Below the pieces are notes generated by a model. That model was not told the DNA's origin. It saw only the letters and a program-made list of their open reading frames with translations, and did not search any database. Below, one piece after another: positions 1-10,784 of a DNA stretch of 64,000 nucleotides. A program made the position numbers and the translations under genes. Origin of the DNA: Oryza sativa Japonica Group (taxonomy: Eukaryota > Streptophyta > Magnoliopsida > Poales > Poaceae); contig NC_089041.1 of NCBI RefSeq assembly GCF_034140825.1, forward strand, positions 26,363,501 to 26,427,500, read 5' to 3'. Position 1 is the stretch's first letter. The number at the start of each line of letters is the position of its first letter.

Positions 1-613
1 GAACAAAAAAATAAACCAAATTCCCTTAATAGATGATTTCCAAAATATGTTGGTGATTTATTGCAACGGCGTGTTCCACTGCAACATTTGATCCGTACAC
101 AGTGAAACATCATGAGTACACTAGCTGAAACATTGTAAAACTATTGGTTGAAACATCAAAAGAGACCACATGCAACATTAAAAAAATTAAATATTTTTTT
201 ATCGAAATATAATCATGTGTGGTCTTGTTGTAAAGATTTAATTGTAACGAATTTAGTGGTACAATCAGATCGTAGATTAGATAAATAGTTTAGGATAAAT
301 TTTTTTAAAAGAAATAAGAAAAGAAAAGATTCTTTACATGCTACAGTGGCAGGAAAAAAAAGCGTCTGATTTTTCTCCACCCCGCCAGTCGTTCGGTGTG
401 AGCATTTTCGTATTTGTGGAGGATTTGCTGGATCATTTGTTGAAAAGAACATCCCTAATCACTCCCAAATTAAGCGACGACCGTGTCTCACCATGCTAAT
501 TATGAAAACGCTGAAAGTGACAGGCAATCGCAATTTAAGCGACAGATTGTAGAGTTTAGATGCGTGCTAGCTATGGATTCATAACGAAAGAGTTGACATT
601 ATAGACCTGCCAT
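1..613. other. AT-rich intergenic stretch, no gene seen
   Basis: The sequence is AT-rich with many stops in all frames. I see no domain, RNA gene or clear terminal repeat. The short open frames here lack any recognisable composition of a real protein. Confidence 0.5.
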
Positions 614-627
614 TTAGGCCATCCATA

Positions 628-1330
628 ATGGGTACGTCTGGGTCGTCTTCCCGCTCACGCCGTCCGCCGTCCGTCCGCTGTGCGTGTCCCTGGAGAGAGG
701 CGCAACCCCCACGTGGGGAACGCGCGCCTCTAGCTTCTCAGCTCCCTTTTTCCGGAGACACTCCCCCGAGGCTACGCATTGCAACGACCCAGTACCCCGT
801 CCCCTGTCTCCTCCCCCGGTGTTTCCCCTTTTTGCCCTCACCGGCAGCATGGCGACGAGAGAGAGAGAAAGGAGAGAGAGGCGACGGCGACGAGGATCCG
901 CGACGGCGACGACCAGATCCGGCCACCGCCGCGGTAGCCGTCGGCCACCAGCCGGCGACGGAGACGGTGACGATGACCCGGCGACGACCCCACATGCGCC
1001 TCGTCTTCCTCCGCCGCCACCGCTGCCGCTGCCACGGTCTCCTGGCGGATCTGGCCGCGGGGGGGGGGCAGATCCGCCCACGATGGCATCGGATCTGCCC
1101 CCTCCGGCCGGCGGCGGCGGTGAGTAAGAGAGGCGGCGGCGAGGGGGAGAGAGAGAGAGCGGCGCGGCGGCAAGAGGGAGGCGCGCGGCGCGGCGGCGAG
1201 AGGGAGAGAGAGGGAGAGGCGCGCGGTGGCAAAGAAAAAGAGAAGAGGGCATGGTGGCGAAGAAAAAGAGAAGAGGGGTAGGAAAGTAAAAATATGAGTG
1301 GGGACTTTGTGGACTAGGACACCCATTGTT
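628..1330. repeat. GC-rich low-complexity block, possibly a TIR-bounded element
   Basis: This block is dominated by gcggcgacg and gagagagag runs and opens long frames on both strands, all rich in Arg, Pro, Ser and Gly. That is a base-composition effect and not evidence of coding. Both edges carry a similar outward-facing start (aatgggt then a g/t-c-rich stretch at about 628 and, inverted, at about 1325). This could be the imperfect terminal repeat of a Mutator-like element that captured GC-rich DNA. I found no clean target duplication, so the element call is weak. Confidence 0.3.
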
Positions 1331-1550
1331 TACAGAGTATCTCTGCCAGGTTGCTTCAGATCTTGAGGAGTCCATCCAGGGATACCCTACACTGCGAGCT
1401 GAGTTTCTCTATGCTGTCCTCAGTTAGTGAGGACACTCTAGGAGTGTCTCACATTGTGGATGTCCTCAGTGTGCCTGTACAGCAAGGGGAAAAAGGATAT
1501 GTTCGTCAGAGGTATGAAAGTAACTTGATATGCCATACGTTTGGTGAAAT

Positions 1551-1771
1551 TCATGGGAAGGGTAAAGAACAGTTCAAGATTTTGCCTGCCTTTTTGCTGT
1601 GATTTATGAGTGCTACACACACAAAAAAAAATCATGTGAGTGCTACACAAAAAAAGAATTCAATTCATGGGAGGTAACGAACAGTTCAAGATTTTGCCTG
1701 TCTTTTTGCTGCGATTTATGAGTTGCTACACAAAAAAAAAATCATGTGAGTGCTACACAAAAAGAATTCAA
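1551..1771. repeat. Tandem duplication, unit about 113 bp
   Basis: Two adjacent near-identical copies run from about 1551 to 1664 and from 1665 to 1771. Each begins ttcatggga, passes through gaacagttcaagattttg and ends in a pair of gtgctacaca motifs before gaattcaatt. They differ by a few substitutions and A-run lengths. The block lies just downstream (3') of the minus-strand tRNA-Leu gene. Confidence 0.8.
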
Positions 1772-1789
1772 TTAGTGCTAAAAATTTTT

Positions 1790-1870
1790 TGTCAAGAATG
1801 GGATTCGAACCCATGCCCTTTCGGACCAGTACCTGAAACTGGCGCCTTAGACCAACTCGGCCATCTTGAC
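1790..1870 (-). tRNA. tRNA-Leu (anticodon CAG)
   Basis: Read on the minus strand, the 81 bases fold as a class II tRNA. The acceptor stem is GTCAAGA paired with TCTTGAC, with A as discriminator. The A box is TGGCCGAGTTGGTC. The anticodon arm is CCAGT/ACTGG around the seven-base loop TTCAGGT, which gives anticodon CAG and reads CUG Leu codons. There is a long variable arm, and the B box is GGTTCGAATCC. A run of T follows the 3' end as expected for a Pol III terminator. No intron is visible. The CCA end is not encoded, consistent with a nuclear gene. Confidence 0.95.
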
Positions 1871-2549
1871 TTTGTACTCAGCTTCCCTAGTTACATAATG
1901 TAAAGTTATTAAAAAAATTTAGATGTTCAACAGCCAGAACTTCAGTACACTCTTCGTCAACTCTACACACTGAGCTGCACAAGGAAGATGGCCACCAGCA
2001 ATAAGAGATATTAACACTCATATATATATAAGTGCTAATGTGCATATGAATGTGGCTAATGAGTTAATTACTCCCAAAACACCCAGTGCTGATCGTGTCA
2101 TCTGAATGATCATCGATCTCCCCCTCGCAAAGAGACAATATAATCATCTTCCTAATTAACAATGTAGACAGTGTACACATGACATGTTTTCTTTAAGACT
2201 CGTCAACGATAAGCATATTCTAGTTAGCTACTAATAATACTCCTAAACATGGATGTAATGTGCTGCAAATTGCAATTGACCTGGCCTTAAATATCTCTGA
2301 AGTCCCCTCGAAACTACGTGCAAAATAATCAAACCTTATACTATATCTTAACCCAATTGCCAATAATCAGTTGCTGTATTTTTTTTTCTCCTCATGGCTC
2401 ATGTCGTTGCCCCTTGCCTGGTCAGAACATACGAACAGTCTCATCGATCTGTCAGGCTAAGCAGCCGTTTATCTTTTCTTTATTTGCCTTTTTTTTAATA
2501 ATGGAATATAATATCCCGACATTTGCTCAAGAAGAGCTACAGCCAATTA
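1871..2549. other. Intergenic, no gene supported
   Basis: This is AT-rich DNA with a short TA dinucleotide run near 2020-2030. An open frame of about 90 codons at 2318-2596 has no recognisable domain and spans poly-T tracts, so I do not call it. Confidence 0.5.
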
Positions 2550-2999
2550 TTACAAAGTTTTTGTTGGAAATATGGTCATATATCGGCATATTTTAATCCA
2601 AAAAGTTAAGACAATAATCATGGCATGAACAGTGTAGGGTGATCTAGTGACAACATGTAACATAACTAGTAGCATGCTAAAGGCATCATAAGCATCATGA
2701 ATATCAGGAACAGGAACATAACAAGAACGCAAATGACTTGCGACTAACAGGATTAACAGCGCTATGAACAGCGTTAACAACAGTAGCAGGAGAAGGATAT
2801 ACCCCGAGAATGGCCCTCCGCTGGATTGTGAGGCAGAATTGCCTCTGTTGGTGTTGACGTTCACGGCACCGGCTCCAGCTCCAGGCGCGCCATCTCCGGC
2901 TCCAGCTCCAGGCGCGCCATCTCCGGCTCCAGCTCCAGGCGCGCCATCTCCTCCAGCAGCAGCGGCGCCGGTGGCAGCTCTGGCTCCAGGCACAAACAT
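2550..2999 (-). CDS. Hypothetical membrane protein with GAP-rich repeats (doubtful)
   Basis: A 149-residue open frame begins at an ATG in a good context (CCACCATG). The N-terminal third has three direct nine-residue repeats of the GDGAPGAGA type, encoded by 27-bp DNA repeats at about 2880-2965. A strongly hydrophobic stretch rich in Leu (about residues 67-90) follows and would form one membrane helix. A second hydrophobic stretch lies near residues 120-140. I recognise no family. A second copy of the first coding segment lies upstream at 3126 and closes after about 31 codons, so the locus has been partly duplicated. It may be a minor grass-specific gene or chance coding. Confidence 0.3.
   Translation of the reverse strand: MFVPGARAATGAAAAGGDGAPGAGAGDGAPGAGAGDGAPGAGAGAVNVNTNRGNSASQSSGGPFSGYILLLLLLLTLFIALLILLVASHLRSCYVPVPDIHDAYDAFSMLLVMLHVVTRSPYTVHAMIIVLTFWIKICRYMTIFPTKTL
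2878..2966. repeat. 27-bp tandem repeat, three copies
   Basis: Three consecutive copies of a 27-bp unit containing ggcgcgccatctccggctcc lie here. Because 27 is a multiple of three, the array keeps the minus-strand frame open and encodes the GDGAPGAGA repeats. Confidence 0.8.
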
Positions 3000-3185
3000 G
3001 GTGGATGAGGACGAAAAACCTGATCACCCGCCTACCCGGTGCAGATCTCATCGGCTCCAGCTCCAGGCACGCCATCTCCTCCAGCAGCAGCGGCGCCGGC
3101 GGCAGCTCCGACTCCAGGCGCAGACATGGTGGACGAGGACGAAAAACCTGATCACCCGCCTACCCGCCTACCCGGTGCAGATCTC
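2999..3185. repeat. Direct duplication of about 125-130 bp
   Basis: The segment beginning ggtggatgaggacgaaaaac at 2999 recurs at 3127 with few changes. Both copies run through the cctacccg motif into gtgcagatctc. The second copy holds an extra cctacccg unit. The duplication copies the start codon region of the minus-strand frame at 2999. Confidence 0.75.
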
Positions 3186-3284
3186 AGGCGAAGGTGTGGT
3201 TCCGGAGGCCCTGCTCCTTCCGATCTCTCGTGCGCGCAAGCGATCAGAAGCAACTAACACCCGGGAAAGAAGCAAGCGCATCGT

Positions 3285-3540
3285 TTTGATCGTTCTGATC
3301 GGACTCGTGGACGCGCCGTTGCAGAGGCAGCCTCCTTATCTATCAGGAGAGAGGCAGTCGTGGGAATCAAGCGCATCGTTCTGATCGGACTGATCGGACT
3401 CGTGGACGCGCCGTTGCGGAGGCAGTCGTTCTGATCGGACTCGCGGCCTCCTTATCTATCAGGAGAGAGGCAGTCGTGGGAACGTGGGATCGTGGACGCG
3501 CCGTTGCGGAGGCAGTCGTGGGAACGTGGGTTCGTGGTTG
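3285..3540. repeat. Degenerate tandem array with shuffled 30-60 bp modules
   Basis: The module gtggacgcgccgttgcggag occurs three times (near 3308, 3402 and 3494), one copy with a single change. It is interleaved with repeated cctccttatctatcaggaga (two copies), gttctgatcggactc (several copies) and ggcagtcgtgggaa (several copies). The modules occur in changing order, which points to repeated slippage or unequal exchange. Confidence 0.75.
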
Positions 3541-4460
3541 CAAAAAAAGAATAGCGACGTGACGCACGCCTCGCCCACGCCCTCGGCCCGGCGCGCGCGC
3601 GCGTGTGGCTTTCCGACCCCCACCTCAACCAGTCAACAGGGAGCCTCCAATAACTCCCTATTTAGGTTGAGATATTCCTCGCTTAAATTGTGGGGTGGTA
3701 TTATTATCCTTAACACTTATTATGGGCCTTTGAGATTTAATAGGATAAATTGGGCCTAGCCCAATTATTCTAACAGTTTCACTCCAGAAAAGAGTGTAGT
3801 TCAATACAAGTAGAACACACCAAACAGGAAAAGAGATGATCCAAACTAAGATAAGGAGAACACATTTATTCTAGCCTATTTGTGAATCTCCAACCATATT
3901 TAACAAAAAGTTGCATAACTGTGGTCTCCAACTTGCGACATGCAACTTTGAGAAACTCTCCATCTTCATCACACCTTTCTTTATTTGCCTCCCTAATTGG
4001 ATCGATACAAAACCTCAAAAACTTAAACAACCTGTCTCTTTTGTCTTGAAAGACAATCTGTTTCTATCCTCCTCTTGCATTGTTGCATCATCAGCACCCA
4101 ACTTTTGCAGATCCAAGGAATCGATCAACGGACGATCGGTATGAACACATGCCCAAATCCTACAAATTTTCCCCAATCTGAGAGCACATGACAGCGAGAT
4201 CCTCTCAAGTCTCAAACGATTGGATCAGGATTAGTCCGGCCCGATAGATGGGTGGGAATGGGATAGTACTCTAGTATAATACGAAGCATACGTCTAATAC
4301 ATTGTTTTAATCTGAGTAGTATAAAATGTACATGTTGTTAATAATTCAGTTTGTTTACACAAAATTCGATCGATCTATTGGCATATTCTTGGACCTGATC
4401 ATCATGCACGCACCTAGCTTAGCTTAGCTGTCGTTGTTAATTAATCATTTTTACGTTGCA
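3541..4460. other. Intergenic, upstream of the RNase T2 gene
   Basis: A GC run (gcgcgcgcgcg at about 3592-3602) is followed by AT-rich DNA. No coding sequence or clear element is supported. The last part is the promoter-proximal region of the RNase gene at 4550. Confidence 0.5.
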
Positions 4461-4468
4461 TTATAAGT
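4461..4468 (+). promoter_or_regulatory. TATA box of the RNase T2 gene
   Basis: The motif TTATAAGTAG begins at 4461, about 85 bp before the start codon at 4550. This is a usual spacing for a plant TATA box with a short 5' leader. Confidence 0.6.
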
Positions 4469-4549
4469 AGCTGCTTGTTGCTAGCTAGTACGTGTACGCC
4501 AAGGCCAAGACGACGACGACTTGGGAATTCATTTGCATCGGCAACGACG

Positions 4550-5676
4550 ATGAAGCTCGCCGTGGTCGCCGTCGCGGCGCTCCTCCTCGCCGCCGGCGTC
4601 GCCTCCGCCGATGAATTCGACTTCTTCTACCTCGTCCAGCAGGTTTGATGATCATGCACAGGGTTTGAAATTTCGGTTCGAAATTTCTGGCCCCCACCGA
4701 AATGATCGTATCTCGTCCGAAACTTTCCGTTTTTTTACAAATTTTTATGAATTTGGTCAAATTTTATTCAAATCCATTCAAAATAAGTTAATTTCAAAAA
4801 ATATCATACGAAAATAGTTCGAAATTTCCAAAATTTCGGTTCTTTCGCTCCCCTCCAAAAGAAACCGTAGTTTCGAAATTTGAAACCCTGATCATGCATG
4901 CTTCGATCAATCGATTGATCATCAGCTCGTGATCATGGACATGTCGTCTGAATTTTCGTAATGGTTTTATGGATGATTGGATGTGTTTGCTTTTGCAGTG
5001 GCCTGGCTCGTTCTGCGACACGCAGGCTGGGTGCTGCTTCCCGGACACCGGCAAGCCGGCGGCGGAGTTCGGCATCCACGGCCTGTGGCCCAACTACGCC
5101 AAGTGCCGTCCCGCCGCCGGCGCCGTCGCCGACGACGACGACGGCGTGGTGGAGATGGTGGTCGACGGCGGCGCCGCCGTCGAGCGCCACCACCGGCGGC
5201 GGCAGAAGTGCTGGCCGGAGTACTGCGACGACGGCAACAAGCTGCGGCCGTGGGAGATCAAGGACCTCGTGGCGGAGCTCGATGCGAACTGGCCGACGCT
5301 GTCGTGCAAGGGCGGCAAGAGCTTCGAGTTCTGGAGCTACGAGTGGAAGAAGCACGGCACCTGCTCGGGCATGGGCCAGCACGGCTACTTCGCGGCGGCG
5401 CTGGAGCTCAAGAAGCGGCACGACCTCGCCGCCGTCCTCGCCGGCGCCGGCATCGTCCCCTCCGACGACGAGAGCTACTCCCTCGGCAGCATCCGCGACG
5501 CCATCGCCGCCGCCACGGGCGCGGTGCCCAACCTCGAGTGCAACCGCGACGCCGCCGGCGAGACGCAGCTGTTCCAGGTGTACCAGTGCGTCGACCGCTC
5601 CGGGAAGAAGCTCGTCGACTGCCAACTCCCGATGCAGGGCAAGTGCCGCGACAAGGTCAAGCTGCCCACGTTCTAG
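4550..5676 (+). CDS. S-like ribonuclease T2
   Basis: Two exons, 4550-4642 and 4999-5676, encode 256 residues. The product is a secreted endoribonuclease of the RNase T2 family, which cleaves RNA through a 2',3'-cyclic phosphate. The N terminus is a signal peptide (hydrophobic to about residue 20, then ASA-DEF). Both catalytic blocks are present: FGIHGLWPN with His58, and WSYEWKKHGTC with Glu146 and His150. Cysteines for the usual disulfides are present (QAGCCFP, KCWPEYC, LSCKGG, ECN, QCVD, DCQ, KC). The intron has a GT at 4643 and an AG at 4997-4998 and sits where S-like RNases of grasses have one. The start follows a TATA box at 4461. An acidic-then-basic insert after the first catalytic block (about residues 73-100) makes that loop longer than in typical S-like RNases. 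Such enzymes act in phosphate recycling, senescence and defence; which applies here is unknown. Confidence 0.95.
4659..4890. mobile_element. hAT-type MITE in the RNase T2 intron
   Basis: The 232-bp element starts CAGGGTTTGAAATTTCG and ends with the inverted, near-identical CGAAATTTGAAACCCTG. It is flanked on both sides by the 8-bp direct repeat ATCATGCA (4651-4658 and 4891-4898). A CAGGG terminus and an 8-bp target duplication are hallmarks of hAT elements. It has no coding capacity, so it is non-autonomous. It fills most of the 356-bp intron and leaves both splice sites intact. Confidence 0.9.
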
Positions 5677-6049
5677 CTAGCTAGCTCCCCCGTCGCCATC
5701 GTCGCCGGCGAGAGCTCGCCGTCGCCGGCATGGCGGCGCGCCGGCGGCTGGCTGGTCTTGGATGTCTGATGGATGTCACGTGCGTTTGCGTTGTTGCGTG
5801 GTGCGGTTTTCAGATTACGAGAGATTCGAGGATTTGTCCAGTTGGATTGCTACATGTGTACGTTACATTTGGCACTATCTGCTGACTTGCTGAACAGTTG
5901 AATAATAACATATCAAGTTTTACCAGTTGAGATGAATTCGATTGAGACGAAACAATTTTAGCAGGACCTTTTATACATTCGAGATTGCTGAGCTGAACAG
6001 TTGAATGGACATTTAAAATTTCGACGTACCAAAATTTCGACAAAAATAT
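5677..6049. other. 3' flank of the RNase T2 gene
   Basis: Probable 3'UTR and downstream sequence, GC-rich at first and then AT-rich. No coding or repeat feature is evident. Confidence 0.5.
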
Positions 6050-6350
6050 TTTTAATTTTAGAAAATCCCCTGTTTACACCTGAAATTTTAGTTAATCCTT
6101 TATATACCCTTAAATTTTGCTTAGTTCCTTATATACCCTAAAATTTGATTTTGATCCCTTCCATGTCCTTTCCGTCAGTTAACCGTTAGCTGACCGTCTA
6201 ATTTCTATAAAAATATCCATTTTACCCTTTGGATGAACATAAAAATTTATAAATTATATTATTGAAAATGTAAAAGTTTATCGCATTAGACTATTATAAT
6301 TATGAGTTTATTGTGCGATACATTATTTATTACAATTTAATTTTAGATAA

Positions 6351-6623
6351 GAGTAAATTTCAGAAAACTACAACTTTGGTTACAAAACTAGTTTACTGCA
6401 ACATTAGCGACATGTTTTAGTTTGCTGCAACAATAGCGTGGGAAATTATCACAAAACTGCAACTTTTAGGTTATATGCTGCTACAGTTGTCATCTATATG
6501 CACTGTAGTTGCAGTTTTGTGATAATTCCTCACGCTACTGTTGCAGCAAACTAAAACTTGTCACTAATATTGCAGCAAACTGATAGTTTTGTCACTAAAG
6601 TTGCAGTTTTTTGAAATTTACTC
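6351..6623. mobile_element. Mutator-type MITE with 9-bp target duplication
   Basis: The 273-bp element begins GAGTAAATTTCAGAAAACT and ends with an inverted copy closing in AAATTTACTC. It is largely palindromic (repeated ctgcaac and gttgcagttttgtgat blocks). Perfect 9-bp direct repeats TTTAGATAA lie at 6342-6350 and 6624-6632. Nine-bp duplications mark Mutator-like transposition. It has no coding capacity. Confidence 0.85.
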
Positions 6624-6791
6624 TTTAGATAATGAAATAAAAATATGTATTTATTTTATTTTTAAATTTTATATCAAAATTTTCTGCTCTAATTATTTAG
6701 TGTCATTAGTTTCATAAAATGTTGCACACTCACAAAAATTTCAATCTTTTTCAAGCTTATATTCAAATCTAAATTAATTAGTAAGGGTATA

Positions 6792-9700
6792 TGTAACGCT
6801 CCGCTTTTCGTGAGACGTTAAAAACTAATTCAGCAAAATCCTAATTTCAAAAATTCCGTTCTTTGTGTGCGAGTCTAAGTTGTGCCAAGATCTCAATTCA
6901 ATCTCCATCTTTGTTCCCCCTCGTCGCCATCAAAATCGCCCACCTCAAAATTCCAATTCCGATTCCCATTTGAGTTCCTTCCTTGACTCCACCTTGTGTC
7001 CCTAAGACCAAGCATCAAATTCTAAATCCAAATCCAAAACCTCAATTCGAATCCACTCCAAATCAGTCTTCTCTGTAAAAGTCTATTTTGCCTCCTCCGT
7101 GTTTTGGATGGGCCGGATCCACTCCCCAGCCCATCTCTCCCCTTTGCCATCTCCCTCACGTGCGCTGCACGAGCCGTCGCCGAGAGAACGATCTCCCTCT
7201 CTCTCGTTTTCTCTCTCTCGCGCCGACGCCGCTCTCCGCCGTCGCCGCACAAAACCTCCACCGCCTTCGCTCGTTCCCACGCGCTCGCGCGTGGCCGACC
7301 GCCCGGTTGCCGCCGCGTCAAGCCCTGGCGTCGCCTGCATCGTGCGCTGCCGCTCCACGCCGCTAGCTTCCAAAGCCGAGAGAGGCAGCCCCTCTCTCAC
7401 TTCCTCTCCCTCCTTCAACTTTTCCCGAAACAGCAAGGAGCAGAGCTCCCTTTCTCCTCTTCCTTTTTCGTTTTGCCCGACCACCATCAGCGTCACCACC
7501 TGCCACCACCTTGACCACGCCCGACCGCCAGCTCCTCTCCTTGACCGCCCCAAGGTCGGTTCTCCCAAACCGACATCGCCACCTATAAAAACCCGAGCCC
7601 CTCCCATCTCCCTCACTCGTTTCTCTCGTCGCCACAATCGCACCTTGTCGCCCCTGCCCTGCAGTCGCCCTCACCGTCCGTCGCCGAAGCACCAGGGAGA
7701 CCGGTGCGTGCGAAGGACGCGAAAAGAGAACTCTGGGCGCCGTTATCTTCCCCTTCCCCGGCGCGAGGCCGGAGAGCTCACTCCCGCGCCGTCGGCCGCT
7801 CGTCACAGCGCCCGTCCCGGCTCGGTAGTGCCTCCTCCCGTTCCCCTTCCTCGCTCTCCCTCGCCCCCTCTAGTCTGCGTGATAGCTCGGTGGCACTCCC
7901 GAACGCGTGTGGACGCCGCCCCGAGCCCCGCCGCCGCCCGGCATGGCCTCGCCGCCATTGCCGTCCGCTCCCGGAGACCGCCGCTCGTCGCCGGCCCTCC
8001 TTGGTACTCCTTTGTCCCATCCGGCGCCGGAAACGGATTCCTTGAACCCCGGATATGCTCCCACTCCTTTTAATCGAACCCCCGTTGCTCCGGTGAAGTT
8101 TCCCCCTTTTCTAGCTGTCGGCGTGCGCCGCCGCGATTCGTCGTCGCCGGCCTCCCTCCGGCGAATCTGATCCGGTGGCTCACTTCCTCTCGTCCGTCCC
8201 ATCGTTCCGGTGTACTCCCTCTCTCTCGAATTGTCGTGACGAGCTCCGGTGAACTTGGCCGCCGTCTGCCGTCCATCTCGGCCTCCCCTTCTTCCTCCTC
8301 CCGCCGGCCCGCGTGGCTGCCACGTAGGCGCCACGTCGGCGCCACCTCGGCTTTGACCGGGCCAAGCCGGTCAGCCGCCCCCTCCCTCCGTCTTCCCTCC
8401 CATGCGCGCGGTCCACGGCAAGCCGTGCGGCTGCACGTGGGCCCGCCGCCATCCGTCCACCCGGCGCGCCGCGCCCAAACCACGCGCACCCGAAACCCTA
8501 GCGCCCGCCCCCGCGTGCGCCGCTTCCACCGTGCACCGCCTCACCAACAAGCGGGCCCGCTCGGGACCCCGCGAGGTGAGCCCGGTCCACCCGGCTCCCC
8601 TACCCCCTCTCTCTCCCCGCGCCCCTCTCTTGGGCCGCCTCCCCGTAGCCCGCGCCGGCCCAATAAGCTCGGCCGAGCCGCGCAAATCCTCTCGGGCCGC
8701 GCCAAGCTGCTCAGGAAAGTCTGATTCTTCTCCCTCCTTCCTTTTCTTATCCAAAGGGATTAATAAATCCTTTTCCCTTTTTCATAAATCAATTCCTTAT
8801 TCCAAAAATTCCATGAATCATTTCTTTTGGTCCCGCACGTCAGTGACCATCAATAATATTCTTGAGAATATTATTCCATAAACCATTTCCCGTATTCTAG
8901 AAAATTCCGACAAATCATCTCCTTGTCCAGAAAAATTGATTTAAACTTCCAAAATTCATATCCCTCGATCCGTTCGTCCGATTGCCTCCGTTCCACTTCC
9001 AGTAATTCCATTAAATTGTGATCTATCTAATGGCACTATTAATTAGCCTAAATAGGATATTTTATTTGGTCTTTTTTAGGTTTTTGATTGTTTGCGCCTA
9101 GTTGCGGTTACCGGATATTTTTCTTCAAGCGGAATTCTCGAAGATTTGTGAAGCTTCGTGAAGACCCTGAGCAAGGCAAGCCACCTTTGAATATATTGAG
9201 CCTATATTTGAACTTAATTATATTGCTTACAAAATATTATACATTGATAGGATTGCACTTAATCTGTTTGCCCCGTCTGCAAGGCAGACCGGTGAGCCTA
9301 CCTAACTTGTTGCATCTGATCCTTCCATTGTTAACTGTTATATCATGTTCCCTTGTAACCACCTAGTTGCGCCTCGATAATTCGTGCACTCTGTGCGAGT
9401 ATCGACGGTCGCCTTCAAACTTAAAATTTGAGTAACTTCTTGGGTAAAACTTGGTTTACAAAAGCTTTGGAAAACCCGATGCCTGGGTCGGTGCCTTGTG
9501 AAAGAAAATGAGTTTTAAAAATGAAACTCGTGACACAAGGCCATTCCTGGGTGGAATACTTGTGCGGTCGCAATTAAGGACCGATTCCTTCGGAATTACA
9601 TCCGAGCATACAACAGTGCGACCACATGGGTGTAATGGGACGCCCTTGGCTGAGTAATTAGCTAATCAGGGGAACCATGATGCCAAGAGACATGTGGATT

Positions 9701-10784
9701 CAACGGGGTGGTGTCGGGGAGAACCCTCGGGCTTCCTGGCACAGTATGGTCTGGGACCTAACCTGTTGTTGGTCTGGGACCCCTCTCGTTGGCATATGGC
9801 AACCCTGTGTCGGCTTTCGAAATGCCTTGTCGTGAAAGCCTCAAAGTCGCCAGACGTGGCTGTTCTGCATGGGCTGGGTGACCCAGGTTAGTAACATCAT
9901 GTGGGTAAAGTGTACCCCCTCTGCAGAGGTTATTAAACTGTTCGAACAGCCGTGCCCACGGTCATGGGCGGATGTGAGGTGATTCCTTAGCGTAGTTTTT
10001 GTTTTACCCTGTTTTATGAAAATGTGTTAAGGTTTGGGAAACCTAATGCTTGGGAAGCATTTAGCTGTCCAGGGGACAGCGGGACTGGGTGTCTCTGGAA
10101 GTGATTGGTCGTTTGGGGACCACTGTTATCGGGAAGTTTGGAAAATTGGTTTGGTTTAGGAAAACTAGATTTGAAGCCAACTCTGGGAGTTGTGCAAATC
10201 TTGATAAATAAATTTGTTACTTCTCACCTCCCGACAGAGCTGAGACTTGTCTCGCTCAGGTTGTGGAAAGCACACACTTAGATTGTTGAAAACTTGAAAA
10301 CAAAACTGTTTGCAAAATAACAGCCTTCCCTTGAAGCTTGCATTAACCACCTAAGTTCCCCTGGCTTGCTGAGTACGTAAGTACTCACCCTTGCTCTCTA
10401 TATAAATATAGTTCTGCCAGCTCCGAAGATGAAGTTGAAGTGAAGTGAAGATTAGGGTTTCGTCTTAGTTCCCTGCCGTTGCCTGTGGCGTTGGGTGTTA
10501 GTCCGTTGGTTGGTTCCGCTGCTGCTGCTATTGTTGGTGTTTGCCTCGTCCGTGTCGCCGGTTGCATTCTCGGGCTGTCTGAGCTGCAACCTAAATTAAG
10601 GTAAATAAGTTCTCTATTAATTATAAGGATTTGCAATGATTCATGTTTGTCACCGTGGGTACCAGCGCTATGTCCTGGGACTGGTACTGAGATCGCGGTT
10701 TCGTAGGACGCGGTTCAAGCCGTTTTCCTACAACACCCTCCTGTCAGGTGCCGTTGTATGGCGATGCCAGATTGGGGTGTGACA
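6792..10784 (+). mobile_element. Solo LTR of a gypsy-type retrotransposon, about 4.0 kb
   Basis: The sequence starts TGTAACGCTCCGC and ends GGGGTGTGACA, fitting the TG…CA rule. It is flanked by the 5-bp direct repeat GTATA (6787-6791 and 10785-10789). No internal domain lies between, so it is a solo LTR, presumably left by recombination between two LTRs. The part at about 9420-10010 strongly resembles the minus-strand LTR at 58.7-59.3 kb, and both start TGTA(A/G)CGC. It therefore belongs to the same long-LTR chromovirus group but to a different subfamily. GC-rich open frames inside it are not genes. Confidence 0.88.

Noticed and set aside
614-1375. 253-residue minus-strand and 217-residue plus-strand frames
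   Set aside because: Both come from a gcggcg/gagaga low-complexity block open in most frames; no conserved motif.
1640-1903. 87-residue plus-strand frame
   Set aside because: It reads straight through the tRNA-Leu gene and a tandem duplication.
4961-5680. Alternative plus-frame proteins of about 235-239 residues over RNase T2 exon 2
   Set aside because: They are Ser/Thr/Arg-rich or Arg-rich frame shadows; only one frame holds both RNase T2 catalytic blocks.
7099-8073. 324-residue frame inside the solo LTR
   Set aside because: The sequence is GC-rich LTR DNA; the product is Ser/Pro/Arg-rich, without a domain, and bounded by an intact LTR structure.
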